Translations under genes and position numbers: made by a program
Notes under the pieces: model-generated
Databases searched by the model: none
Told to the model about the DNA's origin: nothing
Seen by the model: only the letters and a program-made list of their open reading frames with translations
Source: a virus
Virus record (IMG/VR): IMGVR_UViG_3300044731_001604
Location: 62,001-126,000 of that record
Direction: 5' to 3' (one strand)
DNA length: 64,000 nt
In this document: positions 47,724 to 58,024 of the stretch, piece by piece
Layout of the letters: each line of letters begins with the position of its first letter
Numbering within the stretch: the first letter of the stretch is position 1

Positions 47724-47750
47724 AAAAAAGCCCAGGCAAACACCTGGGCT
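47724..47750 (-). terminator. Rho-independent terminator of the capsid gene
   Basis: Minus-strand AGCCCAGG, loop TGTTTG, CCTGGGCT, then six T. It lies 26 bases after the capsid stop and directly before the tRNA, so it probably ends the head transcript. Confidence 0.85.
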
Positions 47751-47775
47751 GTCTAACTTTAAATAAAGCTAATAA

Positions 47776-49167
47776 TTAGAACAAGTTATCAATGATAACG
47801 TTCTTACGTGGTTGATATCCAGCTAAAGTCAAGAAACGGAAGTGAGCTTCAGTTTCAGAAAGTTCAGCTTGAGCAAGTTTCATACGGCTGTATGGGCTAA
47901 GCTCATGGAATCCCCATGTATCTTTTTGGATCATGTAACCAGTTACGAAACCTGGAGCTTTGTTTCCAAGGTCAGTAAATACTTGTGATGCAGAACCATC
48001 TGATTTCATTCTTCCGATGAATTTAGCAGTAGCTGCAGAGCTTCCTCTGTAAACGTTGTAATGAGTAGCACCAGCAACGCCAGCGATAGTCAAGTCAACT
48101 CTTTCACCAAGAGTAACAGTTACAGCAGCAGAAGCAGTAGCAACGCCTTCGCCACGTTCATTTTCAGCAGTAACTAAATAGATATAGCTTCCTGCAGGGA
48201 TGATAGCACCAGATCCTGTGTGAGCGCCAGAAACAGTAGCTGGAGCAGCAGGAGATCCGATCATTGGACGTAATGGGCTAGTTTTTCCAGACAAGAAACG
48301 GCTATCTTCGATAGCAACAGTTCCGTTAGAAACCCATTGTCTACGGAGGTCGGCACCAGAAGCATCTTGTGCAGAACCAGCAAGCATAATTCTTTGGATG
48401 CTGTTAGCACCTGTTCCAAGAGCGATAGCTTTATTGTATCCAGAAAGGATAACAGGGTCAACATAAAGAGTTTCAGCTTTACCCATGTTCATGCGTGAAC
48501 GAAGAGCAGCATCTTCAATAATAGGTTGATCTAAAGCACCATTTTTAGAAAGAACTACTGATTGGTTTGATCCGTAAGAAGCAAACATTAAATCTTGTGT
48601 AGAAACAAGAATATCAGACATACGGATGTGAGAATCAACACCCATCATGTTTGGAAGTTCAGGGATAGCATTTGGATTACCGTCGAAAACACCATTGTTA
48701 GAAAAGTGAGCTTTTCCACCGAAAGCGTCGAATTCGATATCAGCAGCAAGTTTGATAGCTGCGTTTTCTGCTTCTCTATCAGCAGCTTTTTTACCGTCAA
48801 TAGTTTCCATCATGTTTGCAGCGATAGTTACACGCTCAATACAAGAATAGAAGCACATTGGAACAGTCGCTCTGATATAATCGCCAACATTAAGATCGCC
48901 TACTGCGCCTTCACGTTGAGCAGATCCGCCGAAGCGTCCATAAGAAAGCTGTCTGTTGAATTGAACCAACAAAGACTTAGCTTTTTTAACTGGGAAGAGC
49001 TTTTGTAATTTAATGTGACTATCATCAAATGTCACATTGTGCATTACAGGCTCAAGGTTTTCGATTTGGAGGGCAGAACCTTGAACAAGTTGCGAAGGAG
49101 CAACGTTGTAGTTTCCAGCCTCAAGAGTTTTGACCAGACCCTCTAGAGTCTTAACTAGGTCATTCAT
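47776..49167 (-). CDS. Major capsid protein, 463 aa
   Basis: HK97-fold type features: an N-terminal segment (KTLEAGNYNVAPSQLVQGSA, residues 13-32), then NLEPVMHNVTFDDSHIKLQK, GRFGGSAQREGAVGDLNVGD and the C-terminal YQPRKNVIID. Residues ~303-402 (VSGAHTGSGAIIPAGSYIYL, then THYNVYRGSS) form an inserted Ig/FN3-like domain, probably exposed on the capsid. The gene follows a scaffold by ATGA overlap, has a strong GGGGGT ribosome site and ends at a strong terminator. This is the expected order and expression style for the main head protein. Confidence 0.88.
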   Translation of the reverse strand: MNDLVKTLEGLVKTLEAGNYNVAPSQLVQGSALQIENLEPVMHNVTFDDSHIKLQKLFPVKKAKSLLVQFNRQLSYGRFGGSAQREGAVGDLNVGDYIRATVPMCFYSCIERVTIAANMMETIDGKKAADREAENAAIKLAADIEFDAFGGKAHFSNNGVFDGNPNAIPELPNMMGVDSHIRMSDILVSTQDLMFASYGSNQSVVLSKNGALDQPIIEDAALRSRMNMGKAETLYVDPVILSGYNKAIALGTGANSIQRIMLAGSAQDASGADLRRQWVSNGTVAIEDSRFLSGKTSPLRPMIGSPAAPATVSGAHTGSGAIIPAGSYIYLVTAENERGEGVATASAAVTVTLGERVDLTIAGVAGATHYNVYRGSSAATAKFIGRMKSDGSASQVFTDLGNKAPGFVTGYMIQKDTWGFHELSPYSRMKLAQAELSETEAHFRFLTLAGYQPRKNVIIDNLF

Positions 49168-49991
49168 TTATTACCCCCTTTAGAGTTAATTAATTTTTCG
49201 ATTTCTTGTTGACCTTCTCCGTATAAGAAGAAAGTGTTTATCATTTCACGTTCATTTTTTGTTAAAGAAGCGTTTCTGCTGAGCTTAGTAGCTTCAGCTT
49301 TAACTTCTTCTTTGCTTAATTGTTTATTGCTATTCATTTCTGATTTAGCAACAAATTGGATATCTGTAATTGATTTTCTAGAAGGTTTAGCTAGAACTTC
49401 AAAAGCTTTAGTAATTTGAGCTAAAGCGTGAGCTTGTTCTTGAACTTGTTTTTCTAGAGCAATAATTTTTTCAGATTTTTCCATTTCATCTTGTTGTTCC
49501 GGTTGTTCTTGTTCTTCAGGTTGTGCAGGAGTTTCTTCAGGTTGCTCTTGTGGAGCAGCTTGTTGGTCCTCTTGTCCATAAGCACTTTGCAATGCTTGTC
49601 TGATTACAGAATAATGCCGTTCTAACTCTTGATGATCCATGCTACCATAAATTTGACTAAGCTCTTCATCAGTAAGAGGAGCATCTTCTTGCTCTTCTTC
49701 TAATTGTTGATCAGGTTGCTCTTCAGGTTGTTCTTCTGGTTGTTCTTCTGGTTGTTGTTCCTGTTCAGGTTGAGCTTCTTGCTCAGGTGCTTGTTCTTGC
49801 TCAGGAGCAGCCATTTCTGGTTGTTCTTCAGCAGGAGCTGGAGCAGCTTCCTCTTCAGGTTGAGCTTGATCTTCTTGTGGAGGCATATCATCTTTTCTTA
49901 ACGAGCTTTTTGACAAAAAAGATGCTTTAGCAAGGACTTCATCAACCCCTGCAATCAATGCATCTAATTCGCTTTCGCTGTAATTTTTCAT
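49164..49991 (-). CDS. Head scaffolding protein (putative), 275 aa
   Basis: The middle (about residues 35-165) is extremely E/Q/P-rich (EQQPEEQPEEQPEEQPDQQ), flanked by helical ends (LDALIAGVDEVLAKASF; KIIALEKQVQEQAHALAQIT). The C-terminal ~70 residues contain PSRKSITDIQFVAKSE and KEEVKAEATKLSRNASLTK. An acidic, helical gene directly upstream of the capsid gene is the usual place for the scaffold. Stop and capsid start overlap by four bases. Confidence 0.7.
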   Translation of the reverse strand: MKNYSESELDALIAGVDEVLAKASFLSKSSLRKDDMPPQEDQAQPEEEAAPAPAEEQPEMAAPEQEQAPEQEAQPEQEQQPEEQPEEQPEEQPDQQLEEEQEDAPLTDEELSQIYGSMDHQELERHYSVIRQALQSAYGQEDQQAAPQEQPEETPAQPEEQEQPEQQDEMEKSEKIIALEKQVQEQAHALAQITKAFEVLAKPSRKSITDIQFVAKSEMNSNKQLSKEEVKAEATKLSRNASLTKNEREMINTFFLYGEGQQEIEKLINSKGGNK

Positions 49992-50020
49992 GTTATATCT
50001 CCTCTTATTACTTCTAATTA

Positions 50021-50449
50021 TTAATTAGAAGTTGTAAGTGGATTGATTTCGTCGCTAGGTAATTCACAAACTGTAGTTGCAGCAGCGAAAGCAGCGTCAA
50101 AAGTAGCAAGTGTTGCTGGTGAAATACTAGCTTCACGGATTTTGATTTTGCAACCCATTTTAGCAACTGCAGCAGTCATTTTAGCTGTAAGAACTGTATC
50201 AGCTGGAGTTTCTTGCAACATTTCGATAATGTGTGGACTGTAAACACGTTGTGGAAGACCGAGACCATCTACACGACCTGCGTTGCCATCAGTTACGATT
50301 TTAACAAGAGCTGTAGCAGCTCCAAGCGTTACTTCTAAAGCAGGAAATCCATCTGCATCTAGAGCTTCTCTAAATGTAGCAGTTGGCATTACTAGAGCCA
50401 GTCTTTGTTTTAATTCTCTTTCTTTGGCTTGAGCCGCGAAAACTGACAT
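50021..50449 (-). CDS. Conserved head-module protein, 142 aa
   Basis: Contains GFPALEVTLGAATALVKIVT and VDGLGLPQRVYSPHIIEMLQ, a segment I recall from a small protein regularly found beside capsid and scaffold genes in this kind of phage. It has helical alanine-rich ends (AAFAAATTVCEL). Possibly a decoration or head-assembly protein. It is read leftward just before the scaffold gene. The specific role is not known. Confidence 0.55.
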   Translation of the reverse strand: MSVFAAQAKERELKQRLALVMPTATFREALDADGFPALEVTLGAATALVKIVTDGNAGRVDGLGLPQRVYSPHIIEMLQETPADTVLTAKMTAAVAKMGCKIKIREASISPATLATFDAAFAAATTVCELPSDEINPLTTSN

Positions 50450-50504
50450 TTTACTCTCCTTTGTTATTTGAGTTATTAATGTTGATTCTTTCTCAACTAT
50501 AAAT

Positions 50505-50512
50505 ACATTAGG
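50505..50512 (-). promoter_or_regulatory. CCTAATGT, degenerate motif copy (weak)
   Basis: In the 143-base gap between 50449 and 50593, the minus strand reads ATCCTAATGTATTTATAG, resembling CCTAATCT with one change in the core, about 56 bases upstream of ATG 50449. A CAAATC/GATTTG inverted repeat lies slightly further upstream. Confidence 0.3.
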
Positions 50513-50592
50513 ATTCTTCTCGAAAATATGGGCAGCTCAAATCCTATATATTAGATTTGGCAAATTAATTTCAATTAATTATTAGACAATAA

Positions 50593-51000
50593 TCAATTTT
50601 TCAATTTGAGGGAGCCAACACACAAACCTTCTGGTTGTGACCCAAAGATCACATAGGATGGCGCATTGCTTGATTTATTTAACGAAGCTTCAACAGGTAA
50701 TAGGCCCCTTCTTTTTGCCCATTCCATCGCTTTTTGTTTTACTTTTTCGTCTGTGTTTTTTCCGAAATCTAATCTTACTGATTTGTTTTCGTAAACACTT
50801 GCAAGTATTTCATTTTTCTTAAGAGAATTACGCTCTTCCAAGCTTTTTGCGACATTTGATACGGCAACTTTGGTTCTTTTAACACCAAATTTTTTATACC
50901 AAGACTGTAAGCGATACGCCAACTTAGGTGGAAGTTTTTTCTCTAAACTTTCCTCTGTTAGCATTTCAGTTAATTCTACCGATAACTCATCAATTGTCAT
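50593..51000 (-). CDS. Hypothetical protein, 135 aa
   Basis: A helical protein with MLTEESLEKKLPPKLAYRLQ, then KRTKVAVSNVAKSLEERNSL and a C-terminal PSYVIFGSQPEGLCVGSLKL. It lies between the giant 2116-aa gene and the head module. Not recognised; possibly a virion component, since all its neighbours are. Confidence 0.5.
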   Translation of the reverse strand: MTIDELSVELTEMLTEESLEKKLPPKLAYRLQSWYKKFGVKRTKVAVSNVAKSLEERNSLKKNEILASVYENKSVRLDFGKNTDEKVKQKAMEWAKRRGLLPVEASLNKSSNAPSYVIFGSQPEGLCVGSLKLKN

Positions 51001-51011
51001 AAAATCCTCTA

Positions 51012-54000
51012 CTATTCTTTTAGTTTAGGCTTTCTTGGCTTTTTTACTTTTGCAGTTTTTTCTTTAGCTTGAACTGGCTCATCAGTTAAGCTTAAGGCCC
51101 AGCAATGAGTAGGCAGTCCTTTTTTTCTTGTTTCATTTAATGTATCTACACTTTTATGAGGATAGTCTGTATAATCTACTTTTGTAAATCCATATTTTTG
51201 TGCTGTACCATCGTAAATATCTGTAATTCTTGGGTTAATAAAATCTTTATTATATTCTCTTAATTGGCCATTTACCATAGATCCGCCAGACATGTGGCTT
51301 CTAATTCCTGCTCCGTGCATATAAAGAGTTTTAACTCCTTGTGCTTTTGCGTTTTCTATAACTGTATTCATACCAGCTTTTGACCATTCACCTAGTTGAG
51401 CATCAATCTTTTTGATATAATCTTTTATTTCTTTTGGAGAAAGTTTGTGACCATCAATTTCTAATCCATTAGGAGAGTTAGCCAAGATAGTTCTAATATT
51501 TTTTCTAAACTTTTGCGCAAAATCAGATTGAAATTCTTCTATAATCCAACCATCTTTATTAGAACTTGTATCAACTCTTGACCAAGCTACCATTTGTGGC
51601 GTAGTTGGGTGCAGCCCAATAGATGATTCTCTAATACCATTAGTTTCTTTTAAAACCATTTGATATAATGCCCACAATTTTGGATCTTGAGACATTTCTT
51701 TTTCAGACTTTTCGGAATTGTTTAATTGAAAAACTAATGATGGCTTATTTGCATGTTGTTGTAACTTTAAATCAAAAATAGAATACGTCATGTGGTATTC
51801 TTTTGCCTTATCTTGTATCTCTGCTGATTGCATAGCATTTACAAAATCTTCTGGCACAACTGGTTTATTGTTTTTTGACATAAAAATATTTTTAATAACT
51901 TTGTTGTTTTCTAGTTCTGGGTTCATTTTTTTGAAATCTGCCCACATGATACCATCTGCAGGTACTTTATTCATTGTATTTTGTAATACATCGACATCTT
52001 TATCATGAACCGACACAGATTTAACTAATTTTTCTTCGCTTATTGTTTTTTTAAATTCTGACGGTAAAGCTGGCGCGAACTTTCTCATTAAATATCCGCC
52101 CCAAGTTGGATTTGCAAATGCTGGATGATACTGTCTACTTGGCAAGAATACTACTTGTTTATCATTTGAAGTCTCTTCGTATAATCTTTCTACAGACTCT
52201 TTTGATAAATTTGGATGTTTTAACAATACCATTGCTAAACTACTTGATTCTTGTTTATTAAGATTGTTATATCCACTTTTATGATTCTCTATTAAAATAT
52301 TTGATATTTTATCTAATGAGGATACATCAGTTCTATAATTTCTTAATAACTTGTCAACAATTTCTGTTGATTTTAAATCTTTTTCCCAATTATTAACAAT
52401 TTCATTTGAGTGTTTTTTGTCTATAAATAAAGACGATGCGTATACTTCGTCTACGCCACGCTCTTTTACGTACGAGTCGGCCAGGTCTTGGCCGCCAACA
52501 CCATATTGTAATGCTATTGCTTGCGTATTGTATTTTTGAGCATGATCAAGATCTTGAACTAGATCTTGAAATTCACTATAAGATACTTTATCTCCAAGGG
52601 CTTTAAACGGTGCTGACAAATCTGGTGGAGTTACATCTGGATCTGTAAAAACGTTAACAACTTTAGACAGTACACCTTTTCCGTATTTATCTAATGTGTT
52701 ATCGTCCATTCTTCCAATCATTTTGACGGCAGAGTGTACGGCTGATTGCGGATCAGCTTCATAAGCTTTTTCAAATGAATAAGCTCCTAATACATTAGAG
52801 TTTAATTCTTGAACGCCATCTAAACAGAAGTTAAACTCTGGATGTTTTTCAAAATGTATTTGCCAATCTGATAACTGAGCGTCTTTTGCTCTGTTAATTA
52901 ACTTTTTGTAATCTCTTATGTCTACTGGATATGAAAGACTTATATCATATCCACCTTGTTTTGACATACTGATTATATTGCTTATATGGTTTAAATCTTC
53001 ATTGCTTATGTCTAAGCTTGAATAAGTAACATCTCTTAGCACTTCGCTTGCGATTTCTGCATTTTTTTTGACATCTTCTGGTTTGCTATTTTTTAAAATA
53101 GTGCCTAAATGTTTGTCTAAGCTTTCGTATACTTTGCTATATGTTTGTAATTTACTTTTAACATCAGTAGAGCTTTCGTCAAAGAAAGTTCCGCCAACAA
53201 ATTTAGCTAGTGGTGTTAAATGTTTTTTAATTTCGGATAAATGTGACTCGCTAAGATATTCGCTTCCAAAGTACGGAGATCCTTCGTCTTGTGGTACCAT
53301 TAGCTTGTCTAATTCATCAATTTTAGATTCTACAAGCTGATGTAACGCTGTACTTAATGAATTTAATTTTTCTTTAATACCTGATTTAGATAAAGAGAAT
53401 ATAACGCCTATTTGAGCAGAGTACACGTTGTGTGGTATTGACCTTCCAAGTTTTGCTAGAGACTCTGGGGAAACAACTGGGTTCGTAGATAAATCACCAA
53501 ATGCAGTTATTCTGTCACTTTCATTTATTTCATTATCTAAAAATAATCTATTAGTAACTACATCTATATTTTGTTTTGTCAATTTCCCAAAATTTTCTGA
53601 GTCAGACAGGAACTTTCTTAGCTTATGCCCTGTTATATTTTCCAAAATATCTGGATTGTTTGTATCTAAATTTCCATATTCGATATTATTAGCTATCTCT
53701 GGTGTATTTGGTAAATTTTTAAATATACTTGTCTTTTCTTCTTTAGGAATCTTTGAGTATAGCATTTTTGCTAGACTTTTATTAGCATATTCAGATGTAA
53801 TAGGGTCTTCGCTAAGAGTGTGCTTTTTAAGAAAATTTGTAATACTTTGTAATTTTGACTGATCTTCAGTGTGCGCTTGAGAAAGTCTAGTAAAAAGGTT
53901 TTTTTGCTTGTCATAATCTTTATGTTGATCTATACTTTTTTGGGCTTCTTTATCTAAAGTATTAACGAAAGTTTCTGCTAATTTTTGATTAGAATCATCA

Positions 54001-57000
54001 TGTCCTATGGAAGTAGCACCTGATAAAAGCGTACCAGATCCGAAAGATTCTGGGGACGTTTGTAACATATTAATCAAATGTTTATTATATGTTGATGGTA
54101 GAATTTTTTTATCTATCATATCGTATAACAAATCTCCATTTTTATTTGAGATTGTGCTATCTACCATTTTTTTGGCCAAATCTTTTACTTGTTTTACTGG
54201 TCCTAAGCTTTCGTAAACTTTTTTAAAAAATCTATCTTTTAGGGCGTTAAGCCCTTCGTTCGACCAATTTTGTAAATTGTTAATTTTTTCAAACAATGGA
54301 TTGATTAAATTTGGTAATATTTTTTTTGTGTTACTATCTAAATCAGTGTCAAATAGTTTAGTTATATAGAATGCTTTATCATCATCTGCAACATGATCAA
54401 AAAAGTTTAACATATCGTTAGATACTTCTTCATGATCATTGTTAAATTTATGATTATAAAGATACATATCTGGTTGAAATTGGTTTACAGCAGCTTCAAA
54501 ATCAGGTTGAGATAGGCTTTTACCTTTAACAGAATTAAGAATGTAATCCATTTTTTTAGAATGTTCTATTGAATCTAATTTTTCCGTAAAGCTTTTTTTA
54601 CTTTCTAATTCTGCTTTTTTCTCTTCAGATAACAAACCATCTTTTAGTAAAATCCGATTTAGTTCGTTTCCTTGTTCTGATCCACTAGAATCAACTAAAT
54701 CATCAAATACTTTTCCAGCCTTATTAGCGACTCTTGTGGATGCTCTGCTATATAGTATGTCTTTCCATGTTTTTGTAATATAATCCTGTTTTTCTTGTGG
54801 ATTTTCTATTTTATCTGCATGTGATTTAATAAAATCTTTTAAATTAGATACAACACCTTGAAGTTTATCTGCTCCAGAATGTTCATTTTCAAGCAAATGC
54901 TCTATTGCGGCAGTTGTTCCAATAGACTCTACTTTATCTTCTGGTACAATATTAAGGATATTTTTATGTTTTTTAAAATCTCGATCTAGACTTGATATTA
55001 TACTATTAGATTTACTATCTTCTGAATTCTTAATTGTATCTTTTAAAATTGAGACATGAGATTTATTTGAGGGGCTCATACCGCTTATAACTGATTTTTC
55101 TAAATTCCCTAAAATATGTCTAGGTTTCATGTCTTCCGGAAGAAGATCGTTATAGTGACCAGATAGTATTTTTTTATTTTCTTCATGGTTGTTTAAATCG
55201 TGTGGATTAAAATAGTATTTTCCACCAGTTACTAAGTCATGTTTTTCTGGTGGAGTTAATTTATCCCAAAGCTCATTTTTTACTTTTTCTGGAGTATTTT
55301 TTGTCGCTATTATTAGCGGCGCAGCTCCTCCATTTGAGATTTCTAATAAATCGTTAATATTTTTTTCTTTTTCAGAATCGCTCATGTCTTCAAACTTATC
55401 TGAGAGCCAAGTTTGATTTTCGTTATTTTTTGATCCCCAGTCATGAGTATCAAGAACACCAGGATAGTCTTTAACTATTTTTTTAACAGTACCCATTGAT
55501 GAATAGTCATTGTGTATTAATTTCCATGCGTCAGACGAATATTTATCTGGCATTCCATATTGATCATATATTTGTGTATTATTTTCTTTATTTGCTTTAT
55601 CTGCATCATAAAGCTTGTCTAAGAAACTTGCCGATGTCCTAGATTTACTATCTAGTAGATCTTTAGTTAATCCTGGGTGTTGTAAAGCAAAATCCTCTGC
55701 TTTTTTATTGCCATTTGATATTAAGTCTTTTACTGATTGTTTTAAATCTAACTTGTGTTCCTGTGAAGAATAGTACCCAGATCTTGGGTCATTTCCACTA
55801 TATATGCTCATGTTTTTTGGATGAGACTCAGAAAACATTTGTAAAAGATCATCCGTATTTGAATCTCTTTCATCTTGTGATAGTTCTGGGCTTTTAATTA
55901 AATCAAGTTTATTTTGAACAACATCACTTAAGCTTTGCTTGCTTTTTTTGGAAATTTCTTCTAGATCTGTTCCTTTAAGCTTTTCATGCATGGTTCTTAG
56001 AGATAGGTGCTTATCTTCTGGCGACATTTTGTCCCAAGCTTCCATAGCCTTACTATCTTTCCACATGTCATGTAGATTTCTTTTTCCTTGCTTAAATTCA
56101 TTTGTATATATATCATGTCCAGCTAGTGGGTGCTGTTTGGCTGCTTCGTATACATCTAAAGCTTTTCTTTTTAATGCAGTGTCAACTACATCTTTATTAA
56201 CATTTTTATGTTTCAATGCATCTATTGCGATATTTTTACTTTTATGATTAACAATTTCTTTTAAAACATCGGGTGGTAAATTTTTATAGCCAAGCATTTT
56301 TCTTGCTGCGTCGGTATCTTTACTGCTTAAATCCCAAGCTTTTTTAATTGAATCTGGATTCGTATTTTTATGACCTAAGAATTCTTTGTGGCCATTAGAC
56401 ACCAGTTTATCTATTTGGTCTGGCGATAAATTTTCATTAAGATTTAGGGCCTCTTTTTCGTGCCAATCTAATTCTGGTTTTTCTACTACGGAGCTTAAAA
56501 CTTCATTTGGCAAATTTGAATGCCCTAATGCGTGTCTCAATAAGCTTCTTTTATTATGATCTGATTCTTCTGAATTATAAGTCTTAACAATTTTTCCTAA
56601 AAGCGTCGGATCGGCATTTTTATGGGAAACAATGGAGCTAATCGTGTTTGGATAATCTTTTGATGAACTTTCATAAACATTGTGTAATCTATTTAATTGA
56701 TCTTTTGATAAATCATTGTTACCTATAAAATCAGACACAAGATCATCAGAATCAATTGTGCTAGACGGATTAGTTGGGGCGTTAAATCCATATATTGGGC
56801 CCTTTTCAAAAATTTTTACGCCTCTTTCAATTGAATCAGGTGTGTGATGCTTTGTTGTTGCATAACCAAGACGAACTATTTCATCTTCGTTGTCTGTTTT
56901 TGCATTAGGCTCATCTTCTGTGTGATTTTTTCTATTGTTTAATAAATTTTCGTAGAACTCTGGCGTTAAATTTTTAACAGGTGGTCTTGATCCGTATGTT

Positions 57001-57362
57001 TCATTAATATATTTATTGGCTCTATCTTCAAGAACTTTTGTGTCAACATTTGGGTGTACGCTTGCCCCTTTTGACCTGTAAGCTGTATCGTTCATAGCAA
57101 TATGGTTAACTACATCTGACGGTGTATTTGGATTATTAAGCATGCCATCAACAATTGAGTTGATCTCATGTTCTCCTACTTTTGGAGCAATATGGTTATA
57201 TAATTTAGAGATAGACTCTTTTGGCGCATTCGCATGTTCTGCAATATCAGACATAAAAGCATGATCGTATATGGTTTTATCCTCATGCGGAGTATTAATA
57301 TAATTTTCAACATGAGAATTTAGAACATCTGATGGCGTATCTGTAGTTAATTCTTTGCTCAT
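51012..57362 (-). CDS. Giant helical-repeat protein with C-terminal EEIQSD-like domain, 2116 aa
   Basis: The first ~450 residues contain repeated helical units with a shared pattern (TPSDVVNHIAMNDT, LPNEVLSSVVEKPEL, LPPDVLKEIVNHKS, VNKDVVDTALKRK). The spacing resembles HEAT- or LRV-type repeats. The middle ~1,300 residues are helical and unassigned. Near residues 1890-2060 lie AWSRVDTSSNKDGWIIEEFQ, SDFAQKFRKN and a region ending LYMHGAGI. This matches the (I/F)EEIQSD domain known to me from phage polyvalent proteins. It may be an internal virion protein ejected with the DNA. The ATG overlaps the stop of the HNH gene. Confidence 0.6.
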   Translation of the reverse strand: MSKELTTDTPSDVLNSHVENYINTPHEDKTIYDHAFMSDIAEHANAPKESISKLYNHIAPKVGEHEINSIVDGMLNNPNTPSDVVNHIAMNDTAYRSKGASVHPNVDTKVLEDRANKYINETYGSRPPVKNLTPEFYENLLNNRKNHTEDEPNAKTDNEDEIVRLGYATTKHHTPDSIERGVKIFEKGPIYGFNAPTNPSSTIDSDDLVSDFIGNNDLSKDQLNRLHNVYESSSKDYPNTISSIVSHKNADPTLLGKIVKTYNSEESDHNKRSLLRHALGHSNLPNEVLSSVVEKPELDWHEKEALNLNENLSPDQIDKLVSNGHKEFLGHKNTNPDSIKKAWDLSSKDTDAARKMLGYKNLPPDVLKEIVNHKSKNIAIDALKHKNVNKDVVDTALKRKALDVYEAAKQHPLAGHDIYTNEFKQGKRNLHDMWKDSKAMEAWDKMSPEDKHLSLRTMHEKLKGTDLEEISKKSKQSLSDVVQNKLDLIKSPELSQDERDSNTDDLLQMFSESHPKNMSIYSGNDPRSGYYSSQEHKLDLKQSVKDLISNGNKKAEDFALQHPGLTKDLLDSKSRTSASFLDKLYDADKANKENNTQIYDQYGMPDKYSSDAWKLIHNDYSSMGTVKKIVKDYPGVLDTHDWGSKNNENQTWLSDKFEDMSDSEKEKNINDLLEISNGGAAPLIIATKNTPEKVKNELWDKLTPPEKHDLVTGGKYYFNPHDLNNHEENKKILSGHYNDLLPEDMKPRHILGNLEKSVISGMSPSNKSHVSILKDTIKNSEDSKSNSIISSLDRDFKKHKNILNIVPEDKVESIGTTAAIEHLLENEHSGADKLQGVVSNLKDFIKSHADKIENPQEKQDYITKTWKDILYSRASTRVANKAGKVFDDLVDSSGSEQGNELNRILLKDGLLSEEKKAELESKKSFTEKLDSIEHSKKMDYILNSVKGKSLSQPDFEAAVNQFQPDMYLYNHKFNNDHEEVSNDMLNFFDHVADDDKAFYITKLFDTDLDSNTKKILPNLINPLFEKINNLQNWSNEGLNALKDRFFKKVYESLGPVKQVKDLAKKMVDSTISNKNGDLLYDMIDKKILPSTYNKHLINMLQTSPESFGSGTLLSGATSIGHDDSNQKLAETFVNTLDKEAQKSIDQHKDYDKQKNLFTRLSQAHTEDQSKLQSITNFLKKHTLSEDPITSEYANKSLAKMLYSKIPKEEKTSIFKNLPNTPEIANNIEYGNLDTNNPDILENITGHKLRKFLSDSENFGKLTKQNIDVVTNRLFLDNEINESDRITAFGDLSTNPVVSPESLAKLGRSIPHNVYSAQIGVIFSLSKSGIKEKLNSLSTALHQLVESKIDELDKLMVPQDEGSPYFGSEYLSESHLSEIKKHLTPLAKFVGGTFFDESSTDVKSKLQTYSKVYESLDKHLGTILKNSKPEDVKKNAEIASEVLRDVTYSSLDISNEDLNHISNIISMSKQGGYDISLSYPVDIRDYKKLINRAKDAQLSDWQIHFEKHPEFNFCLDGVQELNSNVLGAYSFEKAYEADPQSAVHSAVKMIGRMDDNTLDKYGKGVLSKVVNVFTDPDVTPPDLSAPFKALGDKVSYSEFQDLVQDLDHAQKYNTQAIALQYGVGGQDLADSYVKERGVDEVYASSLFIDKKHSNEIVNNWEKDLKSTEIVDKLLRNYRTDVSSLDKISNILIENHKSGYNNLNKQESSSLAMVLLKHPNLSKESVERLYEETSNDKQVVFLPSRQYHPAFANPTWGGYLMRKFAPALPSEFKKTISEEKLVKSVSVHDKDVDVLQNTMNKVPADGIMWADFKKMNPELENNKVIKNIFMSKNNKPVVPEDFVNAMQSAEIQDKAKEYHMTYSIFDLKLQQHANKPSLVFQLNNSEKSEKEMSQDPKLWALYQMVLKETNGIRESSIGLHPTTPQMVAWSRVDTSSNKDGWIIEEFQSDFAQKFRKNIRTILANSPNGLEIDGHKLSPKEIKDYIKKIDAQLGEWSKAGMNTVIENAKAQGVKTLYMHGAGIRSHMSGGSMVNGQLREYNKDFINPRITDIYDGTAQKYGFTKVDYTDYPHKSVDTLNETRKKGLPTHCWALSLTDEPVQAKEKTAKVKKPRKPKLKE

Positions 57363-58024
57363 ACTCTACTCCCCTTTTTAAGATTATCAGCGGCCCACAG
57401 CGGTTGTAAATTAGTATAATGACACAATTTAATCATATCTTCTGGTGTTTTTGCCGAGCTTAATGGAACAATGTGATCTACATGCCAACCATTACTTGAC
57501 CAATTTTCCCAAGTCATACCTGGTTGAAATTTTGACTCTAAATAATTTTTTAAAAAATCACTAGTACATCCAATATCTTTTATTGCTGATCCAATTTTTT
57601 TATATCCAGTTGCCTTTAAAAAATTATTAAGTCTTGCCCTTAGAGTTTTTGCTAATCTATACATAATATCTTTTTCTTTTCTAATTCTATGTATCTCTCT
57701 GCGTCTTTCAAGAACTTTTGGATGATTCTGCTTTAATTTTCTAAGTATTGGATTTTCTCTATCTCTCTTTTTTTTATTTTTTTCTCTAGACAGTTTAGGA
57801 TTTTCCCAATACCTATCTCTGTATCTTTTTCTTTCTGACTCTAAATTTTTAAGTCTCCAAATTCTTGAATATTCTCTAGCTTTTTCTCTGTTATTTGAAT
57901 TTTTCAAATTTTGTCTTAAATTAATACACTTTTTACACTGAGAAACGCGGCCACTTTTTTTATGTTTGTCCTTAGAAAACTCACTTTCATTTTTTTCAAT
58001 TTTACACTTGGTACAAGTCTTCAT
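57359..58024 (-). CDS. HNH endonuclease, 221 aa
   Basis: The N-terminal zinc ribbon (CTKCKIEKNESEF...CKKC) is followed by a long basic helix. The C-terminus holds HNH (GWHVDHIVPLSSAKTPEDMI, then TNLQPLWAADNLKKGSRV). A homing-type endonuclease related to the one at 28302 by layout. It overlaps the 205-aa gene upstream and the 2116-aa gene downstream by four bases each, so it is fully embedded in the operon. Confidence 0.85.
   Translation of the reverse strand: MKTCTKCKIEKNESEFSKDKHKKSGRVSQCKKCINLRQNLKNSNNREKAREYSRIWRLKNLESERKRYRDRYWENPKLSREKNKKKRDRENPILRKLKQNHPKVLERRREIHRIRKEKDIMYRLAKTLRARLNNFLKATGYKKIGSAIKDIGCTSDFLKNYLESKFQPGMTWENWSSNGWHVDHIVPLSSAKTPEDMIKLCHYTNLQPLWAADNLKKGSRV

Noticed and set aside
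49704-49901. Open frames antisense to the scaffold gene rich in L, F and R
   Set aside because: They arise from the E/Q/P-rich low-complexity codons of the scaffold; the sense frame has the ribosome site and gene context.
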